Assembly (NCBI GenBank): GCA_001599755.1
Contig: BCHX01000005.1
Location: 628,800 to 692,799 of the forward strand
Origin: Gliomastix tumulicola
Lineage: Eukaryota; Ascomycota; Sordariomycetes; Hypocreales; Bionectriaceae
Direction: 5' to 3'
DNA length: 64,000 nucleotides
Shown here: positions 22,353-34,566 of the stretch, one piece after another
Position numbering within the stretch: position 1 is the stretch's first letter
How the letters are laid out: every line of letters begins with the position of its first letter
Translations under genes and position numbers: made by a program
Notes under the pieces: model-generated
Databases searched by the model: none
Told to the model about the DNA's origin: nothing
What the model saw: the letters and a program-made list of their open reading frames with translations, nothing else

Positions 22353-25300
22353 CTCTTGTGTCGGTTTTGTTTCTGAACAAGTGCCGTCTGAAGCTGAACA
22401 GTTGCTAGAATGGCCGCCGGTACTGTCGGGAAGAAGCCGGGGTCCGACCCTGGTGAGGGCGTTAGCAGGATGTTGTTATCAAGGACGGGCGACGAGGGTC
22501 TTCTCACCGAGACAGGCAGGCAGGCAGGCAGGACAAGTCGTGCAGAAGTGAAACTGCTTGGGGACCCTTCTTGCGGTAAGCAGGTGTTGACGGTTCTTGG
22601 GGAACGGCGGTTGGCGTTGCGTGTTGCGCGGCGTCCGCCTTGTTGATGGCGGCTTCTCTGGGATTGAGAAGAGATGATATTTGCCCAAAGGATGGACGAA
22701 GATGATGGACGGAAATGAACGTTGATGGCAAAGAGAGAGTGAGAGATGGGGGAACAGGCCGAGATGAAGGTGGGTGACGGAGGGATGAAGAATGGGTGAG
22801 AGATGGATGGAGGAAAGGAGAGGGAGTTGAAAGAGTAAGGTAAGGTGAAAGGCAAGGTAAGAAGGTAGTCTCCGTTATTTGTCTCTGCTGAAGGCAGGAG
22901 AAGAAGGTTGTGGGAAGGAAGGTAGGTCAGGTCGACCCGGAAACTGAGGGGAAGGGGCCTTCCTTATAGGCACATCGCACCTTCTGGGAACGACCCCCGA
23001 GTCTTCCAACGAGGTTACGCTGAGCAGCAACGGAAGGCGAGATTTCGCAGAGATACTACTAGTACCTACTCTCACCTAGACACAGGCAAGCCACCCCTCA
23101 ATCGCTCGCTTCCGATCCCAAGGTAAGATACTCGACGCCGTTCATTACCACCCTGGTCTGACCAACAATTCTTTTTTTGCGGCAAGACCCAAGTTGGCCG
23201 CGTCGGGGCCAAGCACGCCCCCGACGTACATGGGCGATGAAGTCGGTGTGGCACGATGAGTACTATGAAGATAGTAGACCTAGAGCGTGTCTAAGAGCTC
23301 TTTAATTTCGAGGCTCCTTTCGGCCCGCACGTTACTTAGGCGAAGGCCCAGCCATGTGCATCCAAGTCTGAGGAGGCGCGAGAACCTTTCGGAACCTATT
23401 GCAAGCCCGTTCGGACCTCGCAGAGGAGGGACCTAGGTTTGATGGCGCACGCTTAAGTCGGCGATGTGCGCATATAGGGGCCTTTGGGAGCGACCAGGTG
23501 ATTCAGTCTGATTCAATCTAGCGCGCGTTCTAAGGGGCTTGGTTGTCGGCGTCTTTCTCGGAGCCTTGCACAGATGGCTTGCTGTCGAGCTTAGTCAGGA
23601 GGGCGCGCACGATGCATGTCGGGACAGTCACTGCATAGCAAGCTTGCGTTCGGGGCTCGTGTTGGCAAAAGACTAGCTTCCTGCTTTCCCGGCTCTCGAA
23701 ACGCTACTGTACGAAAAGACCCAGATAGATACCGCCGATTCCAGGCTCGTAGATAGAGAAAAGCGGTCACTCAGCAAAGACTCCCCATCTCTTGCGCTGC
23801 AAGATTAACCGCAGCCCCCCGTTAGCCCTACGATGAGCAAATGACGTGTCAGCACGGATCGAAGATCAGAGAAACCAGGGACGCGCGGTGTGTGCGTGCT
23901 CGTGCGCTTCAGAGGGCGTGGACCCAAGGATCTCTCTCTGTTCAGAAGGTCCAGGCTATCCGTGACGGGGGCGCCCAGTGCCAGGGCGACGGCACTCTGA
24001 ACCCGACCAACGCCGACGCATAGTGCCTCCTGCCGAGCCATATCGATCTGCAGCTTATGGATCCTTGCATCGGAACCGATATACTCGTCATATCGGGGTG
24101 GCTGGAGGTACCTGTCGCTTGATCAAGATCGGGTCCGTAGATACATCGCGAGTACCTGCGAGAGATGCTCTCCAGGCCAGTGAGAGTCAGTCGACCGCAT
24201 GTAGCCTGGATCGTAGTGCCGACTTCTCAGTTAGATTGCCCCGTACCTACTTGGTCTTCCCCACGGGACTGCCGTAGTGGCTTTCCAAACACGTCCATCG
24301 CGAGAAGAAGAAGAAGCTTAAGGACGTTGGCGGTTCGTTCCGATGGTACCCACCACCATGTCCAGACGAGGCCAATGGGAAGCTGAAGCTGCAAGGGCGT
24401 GGTCCGTCTCCCATCTTGTGTCTCTCCCTTTGGACGAGGCGACCTTGGCGTGCCCACGGCGTAGCTCTAGATGCTCGAGCACGAACGGCATATTGGAGTG
24501 TTGACGGCTTCAAGGCGGTCAAGAAACTGGAGACACAATTAGCTGAACTCTGATAACACACGGCTCGGAAACCCGTCGGGATCGTTTCGATGGCAGTGGC
24601 TCTGCACTCTCGGTCGTGGACATGGGACACTTTGCGCTGGCAGACTGTCGTGCAACGAGAATGGGCCGGGACTAGGGGGGCAAGCCTCACCCGTGTAACT
24701 CGACTAGACGGTCAGTGTTTGTCTGCCAAGAGTGGCAGCGCTGATCGGGGTCACTGCGCTGGAAGGGGAGGAGGTTGCTCTCGGGAAGTCTGATTGTCGT
24801 GTTGATGATGCTCTTGGACAAGAGGGAGGGAGGGAGGGAGGGAATTGTCCGTGATAGGTTGGCAAGCATCGGTCTTCACACACCACGTCTGTTGGCTCCG
24901 GCGAGGCTTGTCTCGAAAGACGAAGTAATATCAGGCTGGTGTCTACCATACCTACTCCTAGTACTCCTAGTACTACTAGTAGTAGGTAGTTAAGGTACTT
25001 GACAGAAAAGACACCAGATGAAGGGTGAGTGGGTGAGTCAAGGACTCAGGTCGCACCGGCCTGACCGTGATCAATCCCCCCCCCCGGGGCTCCAGTCTCG
25101 ATGGCCTGAGATTGAGAGCGGGCTCGATGAGATTCAAATCTGACGGAAGAGGAGGGAAGCGAGATGAGTTCCGTCACGACGGAGCGCCCGTTCTCTGCGA
25201 GCTCTCGACTTGTCAGCTCAGCTGCATGCGGGGGCCGGTGATCGTGATCGAACTTTTCTTTTTCGAATCGCCGAACTTGCAGCTCCTTCTGTCCGCGCCG

Positions 25301-26259
25301 GCCGCTGCGAACGGAAGCTCGACGAGGCCAAAGCGACTCGTGTGTTCTGTTCAGCCATGGCAACTAACTCGCAACGAGGACGAGTTTGAAATTGGGGGAG
25401 GGGGACGCGTGCCACTCGGCCCTTGGACGGGCAGTGCCATTTGCTTCAGCCGCGCCGCCCGGCTTTGTAAGAGGGCCCTTTTGTCACTCGCAAACTACAC
25501 GCTCTCGGCGCCTTGGATTCCCATGGGCGCTTGAAACACGGTGTAGTAACATGGCGTTTTCTTTTAATTTAACCCATCGGGTGAGAACCCGGCGATAAGA
25601 CGCCGTGCTGGTCGTGCCCGCAGACGAGTCCACGTTGGCCCAGCAAGATGATGACCACCCGGAAGCCGAGATGTGACTTAAGCCGGGGGGAGGGGGAGCC
25701 CATGGGTCAGTCGCGTTGCAACCGACAAATCAAAGATCGAATGAGGACCTGCGGGCTGCCGCGGTGCAGACGGGGAGATGGAAGGGGGCTCGGGGCGACC
25801 TGACATGCTGTGTGATGACAGCAGATGCATGAGGTCAGCCAATGAGAGGGACTCACGGCGGTGGTTGGTTGTCTGGGATGACGATGATGGATAATGGCTC
25901 TCGAGAACCAACAGGCGGTATGCAACTACTATGCACCCTGTCTTCTGTTTTGCTCTTCATGTGCCAATGTAGCACTGTCAGTGTGGCACCCGGAGCAGGT
26001 GATTGTTGTGTAGACACGGGCAGGCAGACACAGGCAAGCATAGAATGGTGTGGTGGCAGCAGGTTGGTTGGTTGGCTGGCAAGTTGGCTGGCAAGTTGGC
26101 TGAGGGTGGTATGAATTATTGATTGAGGGTTGGTCCTCTGACGTCCACCTGCATCAACGAAACAAGGATCCCGACCAGTAAAAATGCACTCGTTCAGCAG
26201 TGGGTCCCCGCTCCTGCCCTCCATGATCCATCTCTCTTGGATCTGTCTCGCTTCTGCGT

Positions 26260-26285
26260 CTGCTGCTGCTGCTGCTGCTGCTGCT
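26260..26285. repeat. (CTG)n microsatellite
   Basis: Eight to nine uninterrupted CTG units, non-coding as far as can be seen. Confidence 0.9.
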
Positions 26286-26505
26286 CCCCTCCCCACGGCC
26301 CACCGACTTTTCCACGGACGACCATCTGGTCTACCAATCAACGACCGCGGTTTATCCGCCCCATGGTAGAAGCGCAGAACACAGAGAGGTGCAGACTGCA
26401 CACTGCAGACATTCACGCGCAGTGGGGGAGACCGAGTCAGGAGGGGAAAGGTGCCGGCACATCCATCCAGTGCAAAAAAAAGCCCACAATTCATCAGCCA
26501 GTCAT

Positions 26506-26543
26506 CAGTCAGTCAGTCAGTCAGTCAGTCGCTCGCTCGCTCG
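26506..26543. repeat. (CAGT)n-(CGCT)n compound microsatellite
   Basis: About six CAGT units pass directly into three CGCT units. A longer pure (CGCT)n run occurs separately at 35758-35779. Confidence 0.85.
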
Positions 26544-26996
26544 CCAGGCAATCAATCAATCCACTCTGCAGTATCGACGCTCGTCGCTGCATGCACGCTG
26601 CCTTGGGCGCTTGTCTTACTCGCACAGCGCCTCGAGGGCCACACGAGGTACTGGTACCGCTGGAAAATACTCCGACTGAGACACCGACCGACGCGCATTG
26701 GAAATGGCCCGGTTCTGGGTACAAACCACAAAGCACAAACACGCCGATGTTGCGCAACGCCCGCCCGCCTTTCGTGTGAAGGTACCCGCACAAAGGACTG
26801 CCTCGGTGGGGTTCTGGTCTCTGCTCGTGTCTCTCTCTCTCGCTGAATCTTTCCCCCATCCCAGGATTGACTTTGCTGCTGCCCGCCCGCCGGTTTTTTT
26901 TTTTTCTTTCTTTTTTTTTTCTCTGTCCCGCTGCTGCCACAGACGGGACACAGTGCACATGCACCTCATCTGCACCCTGCTGCTTCTGAGGGTGTA

Positions 26997-27026
26997 AGTA
27001 CCAGTACCAGTACCAGTACCAGTACC
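26997..27026. repeat. (AGTACC)5 hexamer repeat
   Basis: Five perfect AGTACC units about 510 bp upstream of the importin start codon, followed by two CTATCC-like units. The motif shares the GTAC core of the CTAGTA/GTACC words scattered in this window. Confidence 0.85.
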
Positions 27027-27534
27027 TATCCCTATCCCTGTACCTCGTCACCATGGCCGTGCTCAATCATTGTCCCATCACCCGTAAATTCATCACCGTG
27101 CGGCCTTGGCCTGTCTGAGCGTCTGAGTGAGGGTCTTGTAGAAAATCGTCCAGCCTCCGTACTTAGGTCCCTTCCTGGCTTCCGAGGGCTGCGGCGGCGC
27201 AGGGTAGTAGGTACCCTAGGTACATGGCTAGCCCGCCATCCGCCGCTGCCCGTCGCGGTAGCAGTACCTCAGCCTTTATCAGTACCTATCGGTATCAACT
27301 GGAAGTCCCTGGACTTCTTGATTTTCGGTGCCCCGCCATTGCCTTCAAGCCCTCCCAAGCCAGACCCGTTGCTGTTCCTACTAGTAGTAGAGGCCCAACT
27401 TTCTCCCATCCCACCAATTCTATCATAACCTCACCTCCCTCCATCGTCGTCGCCGACGTTGGCCAAAATCTTTTTCCACACCCAACCCGCCTCCCCTCCC
27501 CCCTCGAAAAACCATCCCCAGCCAGCCTTCAGCC

Positions 27535-30500
27535 ATGGAGCCCGTCGTCGTCCGGGGCTTGCTTGCCGCGAGCTTGGATCAGGATGCCGACACCAGGCGA
27601 CGCGCTGAGCTCTCACTCAAGCAGGTAAGACAACCACACACAACCCCTCGGACGCACTTCCTGGGCCCGTCCCCATCGGGGCCTCCCCCGTCGCTTGCAT
27701 CCAGCGAAGCAGACGCCGGAGAGACATCCCAGAAGCCACCCGACTCTTTTGTCTTTTGTCTTTTGTCTTTTGTGAATCACGAGACCGAGGCTGACCTTGT
27801 CCCGACCTCCGGGCTCCCAGATTGAGGACCAGCCCGGTTTTCTCGACTGCATGATAGGCATCCTCGAGGCAGAACAGGAGGCCGGCGTTCGCTTGTCGAG
27901 TACGTACTCTCTCTTTCTCTCTCTCTCTCGCTCTCTTCCTCTCTCTCTGTCTCTCTCTGTCTCTCTCTCTATCCATCCCGCCACCCAGCGCAACTGTCAT
28001 TCCGCGTTTACCCCCCCCCGTCTGCTGTCTCGGACATGGTTACTCACGCTTGCCAAAAACAGCCGTCATCTACATCAAGAACCGCGTCAACCGAGCTTGG
28101 TACGCCCCCGACCAACAGACGGCAGAGGCGTCGATAGCCGAAGATGAAAAGACCCGTTTTCGCGACCGAGTCCTCCCCCTCCTGGGCGCCTCGGAGCCCC
28201 TGGTGCGCCAGCAGCTCATCCCCGTCCTGCAGCGAATCCTACAAGCCGACTTCCCCAGTCGCTGGCCGCGCTTCATGGACTTCACCACGGAGCTGCTCAA
28301 CACCAACAACCCGGGCTCCGTCCTCGCCGGCCTGCAGTGCCTGCTGGCCATCTGCCGCGCCTTCCGCTACAAGGCTGTCGAGAGCCAGGACCGCGTGCAC
28401 TTTGACAAGATTGTCGAGATCTGCTTCCCGAGAACCCTGTCCATCTGCAACGAGCTCGTGAACCAGGAGAGCGACGAGGCCGGTGAGATGCTTCACCTGG
28501 CCCTAAAAGCTTACAAGCACGCAAGTTGGGTAAGGCTGCTTTCCCCCTGCATCATCTAATCTACTACTACTACTACGACGACGTCGCAGAATAAATATGA
28601 TGGACTGACCTGCCGCCGCCTTCTCACAGCTGGAACTATCCCCCCATTTGCGCCAGGAGCAGGTCAACATTGCCTGGTGCACCGTTCTTCTTCAGACTGT
28701 GTCCAAGACGCCGCCTCCCAACTCCATGGCTGGCGACGACTACGATCGCGAGAAGCACCACTGGTGGAAGGCCAAGAAGTGGGCTTTCTTCAACCTCAAC
28801 CGTCTCTTTATTAGGTATGACTCCCCCCCCATCGTATCGTATCGTCCCTTTATTTATTTTTGCCTGCTCCTCACGATGCATCTTGCTGACACAGGGCTCT
28901 TGCTTCCCTTAGGCATGGAAGCCCTTCAAATCCCGGCAAAGGAGAGGGTGCTGCTACGTTCGCCAAAAACTTCTCAACCAACATCGCGCCCGAAATCTTG
29001 AAGCACTACCTGCAAGAGATCGAGAAATGGGCCGCAAAGACGCTGTGGCTCAGCCGCCCGTGTCTCTCCTACATCATGGTGTTCCTTGACGAGTCGGTGA
29101 AGCCAAAGGAGATGTGGACGCATCTCAAGCCTCACCTGACCAACCTCGTCACCCACTTCGTCTTCCCGCTGCTATGTCTCAACGAGGAGGACCTGGAGAA
29201 GTTCGAGGACGAGCCCGAGGAGTACCTGCACCGCAAGCTGAACTACTTCGAAGACGCTTCGGCCCCCGACGTGGCTGGAGTCAACTTCATGGTCAACCTC
29301 ACAAAGAACCGCCGTGTCGAGACGTTCGAGATCCTCAAGTTTGTCAACAACGTTGTCAACGAGTACGAACAGACACCCGAGGATGACAAGAACCACATCG
29401 CCAAGGAGGGTGCTCTGAGGATGATTGGCACGCTGGCGCCCGTCATCCTGGGCAAGAAGAGCCCTATCGCGGACCAGGTCGAATACTTCCTCGTTCGCTA
29501 TGTCTTCCCTGAATTCGCCAGTCCCTATGGCTACCTGCGCGCTCGCGCCTGCGACACCATTGAGAAGTTTGAGCAGCTCAACTTCCAGGACTCGAACAAC
29601 CTCATGATTATCTATCGCCACATCCTCGACTGCATGGGAGACCCCGCTCTTCCTGTGCGAGTCACGGCCGCCCTCGCGCTCCAGCCCTTGATCCGACACG
29701 ACTCTGTCAGGATAAACATGCAGTCTCAGATCCCTACCATCATGCAGCAGCTCCTGAAGCTGGCCAACGAAGCCGACATCGATGCTCTGGCCAACGTCAT
29801 GGAGGACTTTGTCGAGGTCTTTGCCGCTGAGCTCACGCCCTTCGCGGTCGCCCTGTCAGAGCAGCTCCGCGACACCTACCTGCGCATTGTTCGCGAGCTT
29901 CTGGAGAAGGAGACCAAGGTCGGCGAGGACGGCGAGACGTTCAGCGACTATGACGACAAGAGCATCACAGCCCTTGGCGTGCTGCAGACGATCGGAACCC
30001 TCATCCTGACCCTGGAGAGCACCCCTGACGTGCTTCTGCACATTGAGGCCGTCCTGATGCCCGTCATCCAGGTGACGCTTGATAACAAGCTCTACGATCT
30101 CTACAACGAGGTGTTTGAGATTATCGACAGCTGCACCTTTGCTGCTAAGAGCATCTCCCCGAACATGTGGAAGGCATTCGAGCTTATCCACTCCACCTTC
30201 AAGGGCGCCGAGTACTATCTCGAAGACATGCTGCCCGCTCTCGACAACATCGTCCAGTACGGTGCGCCCCAGCTGGTCCAGAGGCCCGACTACGTCCAGG
30301 CTCTCTACGAGATGGTCTCTGGTCCCTTCAAGGACGATGCCGAGGGTCTCGAGCGCATCAGCGCCTGCAGACTCGCCGAGGCCATGATGCTCTGCTTGCG
30401 CGGTCAGATCGATACCTGCGTCGAGGGCTTCATGGTTATGAGCATGAACATCCTCGCGCCGCAGGACATCAAGATCAAGACCATCAGGGTCCATCTCATG

Positions 30501-31519
30501 GAGATGGTCATCAACGCCATCTACTACAACCCCATCCTGGCTCTCCAGATCCTGGAGAACAAGGGATGGACCAACCGGTTCTTCAGCCTGTGGTTCGGCA
30601 ACATGAGCTCCTTCAGCCGGGTCCACGACAAGAAGCTGTGCATCCTCGCCATCGTGGCTCTCATCAACCTCAGCCCTGACCAGGTGCCGGCTAGCGTCTC
30701 AGTTGGCTGGTTCCGCCTCATGGAGGGTCTCTGCGATCTGTTCAAGACGCTCCCCTACGCTATTCGAAGTAAGTGCTAGCTAGCTAGCTCTGCATCCGTT
30801 TTTTTAAAACCCTTTGCCTTGTCCTTTGAATCATGGCCTGACTAACCCTCGTACAGACCGCGAGGAGGCGCTCCGCGATGACTTCCAGTTCGACTCGACC
30901 TACGACTACGGCGAGGATGAGGAGTGGGCAGATGAGGACGCCAACTGGACTGGCGAGGATACGTCGGCGATTGAGCCCCAGGAAGCTGCATCTACAGTCA
31001 AGGACGAGAGCGCCGCCTACCTGGAATTCCTCAACGACGAGGTGAGACCCAACAGTGACAAGATGATGAAGACGGTGTAATTTTGCTGACCAAGGATATC
31101 AACAGGCTGCTAAGTTCAGCCGAGCTCTTGGTGAGGAGGATGAGGGCGATCTTGGCGAGGACAACTTCCTCGACTCGCCCCTCGATAAGGTCGAGCCTTA
31201 CCAGCTCTTCAAGTCTGTGATGATCAGTAAGTGTGCACACCAGCGCGTGCGCGCGCGCGCGCCGCCCGGCCGCGCCGGACGGAAGGGAAATGCGTTTGTG
31301 TGCTAACCCAGTACCACAGGACTGCAACAAGAGCAGCCGCAGTACTACACTACCCTCACGGCCCAGCTGTCTGCTGACCAGCAGGGCGTGATCCAGTCCG
31401 TCATGGCTCGGGCTGACGAGATTGTCGTGGAGCAGGCTCGAGCTGAGCAACAAGCCCACGCAAGCATGGTGGCTGCACAGCAGCAAGCCTCGCAGCAGGC
31501 CGCCGGACCAAGCCAATAG
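27535..31519 (+). CDS. nmd5: Importin-beta family karyopherin, Nmd5/Sxm1 (importin-7/8) type
   Basis: Eight exons: 27535-27624, 27821-27899, 28063-28529, 28630-28814, 28913-30768, 30857-31041, 31106-31226, 31320-31519; 1060 aa, the usual size for this family. All junctions keep frame. The importin-beta N-terminal domain covers roughly residues 22-100 (VIYIKNRVNRAWY). HEAT-type helices fill the protein, with conserved blocks HHWWKAKKWAFFNLNRLF, FPLLCLNEEDLEKFEDEPEEY and GALRMIGTLAPVIL. A very acidic segment (EDEEWADEDANW) lies near the C-terminus, followed by the conserved EPYQLFKSVM block. Family role: Ran-GTP-dependent import of nuclear cargo (ribosomal proteins, La, TFIIS in yeast). Introns 1 and 2 are pyrimidine-rich with short repeats, and the last intron carries a GC dinucleotide run. 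Whether it is the Nmd5 or the Sxm1 branch cannot be settled here; fungi outside yeasts often have a single copy. Confidence 0.93.
31245..31262. repeat. (GC)n run in the last importin intron
   Basis: Alternating GC/GT dinucleotides just after the donor of intron 31227-31319. This alternating purine-pyrimidine sequence can favour Z-DNA. It does not overlap coding sequence. Confidence 0.8.
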
Positions 31520-33012
31520 AGAGGGCGAGGTCGAGGTCGGAACTCGTCAGCTTGGCAAACTTACACCTTCTTTCGCTAGGCGATGACGTCGACTACTCAG
31601 GGCTTGCCACCCCTCCCCTTGGCAACCTAGAGTGTTGAAAGAGTCGCAAGCACCTGACTGACAGACAACTTGGTTCGAGCGAATCCAGGTTGTAGCCAGC
31701 AGGAAAGCAAAAGGAAAAAAAAAAAGACGAAAAAAAAAACCCCCCCCCGGAAAAGCAAAAAAAAGGATGAAAAGACGACGGATGAACGTCCGTAATCAAC
31801 AAAAGATCTTAGATAGCTCAACCACATCGGTATTTGATAAGGAGGAAAAGGAACGCGAGGCAAAGCAGCGGCAAGTCGGAGCCGCCACGACCATCGTTGA
31901 CGAAGCGAGGACTTACTTGCACGACATAGTCACGGGCTGATTTGGGTTTGCCCATTCTCATTTTTCATTTTTCATTTTCTTTTTCTTCTTCAACGGAGCG
32001 CAGTTTTAGGAGAGCTAAGAGGGAGTTTATTCTCATGGGCACTTCTGGGAATACCATCATGTTACGGTGTGCTCTGATTACGCGATTGTAGTTGAATACC
32101 GGGCGGGATGGATAGGAGACGATACCTGGGCACTCGTACTTGGTCTTTTACTACTATTACCACAGGTACTACTTATTTACTTATTTTAGTGTGTTCCGTT
32201 TTGCAGGCCTCCCCGTGGCAGCTGCATGCCATCTAATGCATGCCGTCTAATGCAATGCCTCACGTGCCCATTGATGCGGATGACGATGATGATGATGATG
32301 ACGATGAGGGGTAACAGCGCCAGTGAGACGGTGAGGGCGAGGGCGAGGGCGAGGGCGAGGGTGAGACAGAGACATTGGCGCTGTCTCAGGTCAGGTGGCC
32401 TCCCGACTGCATTCCGTCGGGCGTTACCTAGACCAATCATTCCGTCAATCATGTATGCACTGCATGGGTGTGCGTACCAGGTTTGCTGCTCTGTTCGCAA
32501 AAGCCTTGCACCGCATTAGCTCGAGCTAGTGCAGAACATAACTACTAGTAGTAATGAAGCACGAAGTCCCAGGTCGGATGGCGGCGGCTGCCGTGGGCGA
32601 TTAAATACTTAGTGAGGCTCCCCCCCTCTCCCCAGGACCTAGAGTCCTTCCTTCCCTAGAGCGCTGTAGCGGATGTAGACCCTGACTTTTGCCCACTATT
32701 ACAGGCCCGTGCTACGAGAAGTAGTAGACCTTCTCTCGTGCAGACTCTCTGGGTTTCCTGAGTTTGAACCATTTGAACCATCCAATTCGCTTCACCTCGG
32801 TCATCTTTTGATGCGAATTTCTGTTTTCAGCATCTTCTTCCGTCTCGTCTTTTTTTATTTTAGTTTTTATCCATCCAGGTTGCTTGCAGCCTTGGGACGC
32901 GGCGTATGCACGTCACCCCGTCCTGACCGACTCCAACGCCCGACGCCCAACGCCCAACGCCTACGTTTTTGCTTCGTTTGCTGCACTACTCCTAGTAGTA
33001 GTACCTTGCAGG
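31520..33012. other. Intergenic, no gene seen
   Basis: The first part is the importin 3' region with A and C homopolymers (31718-31763). Then come a (GAT)n tract at 32282-32307, a (GAGGGC)n tract at 32332-32361, and CTAGTA words at 32541-32555 and 32987-33005. The last of these lies immediately before the isn1 start codon. No coding frame is supported. Confidence 0.6.
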
Positions 33013-34566
33013 ATGACGACCAGGTATCGTGTTGAGTGTAAGTTTGGGATCGGCTCCTCTGTCCTGTCATCAATTGGTTCAGGCAGATCTCCAGATGGCG
33101 AGGAAGGAAGAACAAATTCCGCGTGCGTCTGTCGTTTCTGTGCAGCAAGGCTGATTGAGCTTCACGTTTCTAGATGCCCTCAAGACGCACAGGCGAGATC
33201 AATTCATCGGTAAGCACAGACATCAACAGTTTTCCAAGAGAGAGATGTTTCCTTTTTTGCTCACATTCGCTCGCTCGCCCGCCCGCCAGAATGGATCAAG
33301 GGCCTCCTCGCCGTGCCGTTCGTGCTCTACTCGGAGCCCACGGGCGTCTTCGGCAACGGGCCGAGCGTGACGCGCATGGCCGAAGAGGCGCACCGCCGCT
33401 ATGCCGAGATCATGCGCGACGTGGAGCTCATGATCGACGACCACATGGCCAAGCAGAGCTGCAGCGACCCCTTCCCGTCGAAGCTGCGGATGCTGGTGCC
33501 GACGGCGGGGCCCTTCTTCACGCGGCTGCCGCTCGAGGCGGCCTTCAAGTACCAGGACCGCAAGCGGTACATCTCGTCGAGGCGATACGTCGCGCCCTCC
33601 TTTAACGACGTGAGGCTGGTGCTCAACTCGGCGCAGATCATGGCCGTCACGGCGACGGGGGGCGCGCTGCAGCTGGCGACCTTCGACGGCGACGTCACGC
33701 TGTACGACGACGGGCAGAGCCTGGAGCCGTCCAACCCCGTCGTGGCCCGGCTGCTGGACCTGCTGCGCAAGGGCGTGCGCGTGGGCATCGTCACGGCCGC
33801 GGGCTACGCGACGGCGGACCGGTACTACGAGAGGCTGCACGGCCTGCTGGACGCGGTCGCCGGGAGCGCGGACCTGACGGAGGCGCAGAAGCGCAACGTC
33901 GTCATCATGGGCGGCGAGGACAACTACCTGTTCGAGTACGAGCCCAGCTCGCCGCACCGCCTAGCGCACGTGCCCAGGAGCAGGTGGCTCACGCCCGAGA
34001 TGGCCGCGTGGCGGGAGTCCGACATCGCCGCCCTGCTCGACGTCGCCGAGGCCGCGCTGCGGGAGTGTATACGCACGATGAATCTCCCCGCCGTCATCGT
34101 GCGCAAGGACCGCGCCGTCGGCATCGTGCCCTCGGACCCGGACTTCCGCATCGCCCGCGAGTCCCTCGAGGAGACGGTCCTCGTCGTCCAGCGCATCCTC
34201 GAGGCGGCGTCTCTGGGAAGCAGCAGCAGCGGCATTATGACCACGAGCAACGGCACCGGCACCGGCGCAACCAACGGCATGCTGTCCCCGCCGCCCCTCG
34301 GACGCGTGCCCTTCTGCGCCTTCAACGGCGGCCGCGACGTCTTCGTGGACATTGGCGACAAGTCGTGGGGCGTGACGGTGTGCCAGCAGTGGTTCGGCGG
34401 CATCCCCGGGCAGAACACGCTGCACGTGGGCGACCAGTTCCTGAGCGCGGGGAGCAACGATTTCAAGGCAAGGAGCGTTGGGACGACGGCTTGGATCGCG
34501 AGTCCGGCGGAGACGGTCGAGCTGCTGGACGAGCTGGCCGATCTGATGCAGAAGAAGCTGTCGTGA
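33013..34566 (+). CDS. isn1: IMP-specific 5'-nucleotidase (Isn1)
   Basis: Exons 33013-33037, 33174-33209 and 33290-34566; 445 aa. Two introns split the conserved N-terminus into tiny exons: MTTRYRVE, then YALKTHRRDQFI, then EWIKGLLAVPFVLYSEPTGVF. This is the standard start of fungal Isn1. The enzyme dephosphorylates IMP to inosine in purine turnover and is soluble and cytosolic. The HAD-type catalytic motif FDGDVTLYDDG lies near residues 136-146, with the family blocks VGIVTAAGYATADRYYERLHGLLDA (split here as VGIVTAAGY / ATADRYYERL), RKDRAVGI, FNGGRDVFVDIGDKSWG and LHVGDQFLSAGSNDFKARS. A low-complexity SSSSGIMTTSNGTGTGATN insertion precedes the last blocks. GC-rich codon use is typical of a core gene. 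A (GA)n run starts at the stop codon. Confidence 0.95.

Larger units (their letters stand above)
22353..27534. other. Gene-poor 5.2 kb region
   Basis: No gene is supported on either strand. The region is GC-balanced and contains a purine-rich/pyrimidine-rich stretch at 22690-22870, a CTAGTA cluster at 24950-24999, GTTGG repeats near 26063-26102, and several microsatellites near 26.26-27.03 kb. The longer frames are low complexity. The last few hundred bases are the promoter of the importin gene, with CT-rich and CCATCC-type stretches just before its ATG. Confidence 0.5.

Noticed and set aside
22187..22855. 222-aa minus-strand frame upstream of the 264-aa gene
   Set aside because: Low complexity, overlaps the repeat-coding start of the better supported gene in another frame, no recognised motif.
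25853..26494. 213-aa minus-strand frame
   Set aside because: Contains a poly-Ala stretch from the CTG microsatellite and QLAS repeats from the GTTGG array; no coherent domain or splice pattern.
29172..30626. Long antisense frames in the importin gene
   Set aside because: Shadow frames of a strongly conserved coding exon.
33223..34466. Antisense Arg- and Val-rich frames over isn1
   Set aside because: Produced by the GC-rich codons of isn1 on the opposite strand.
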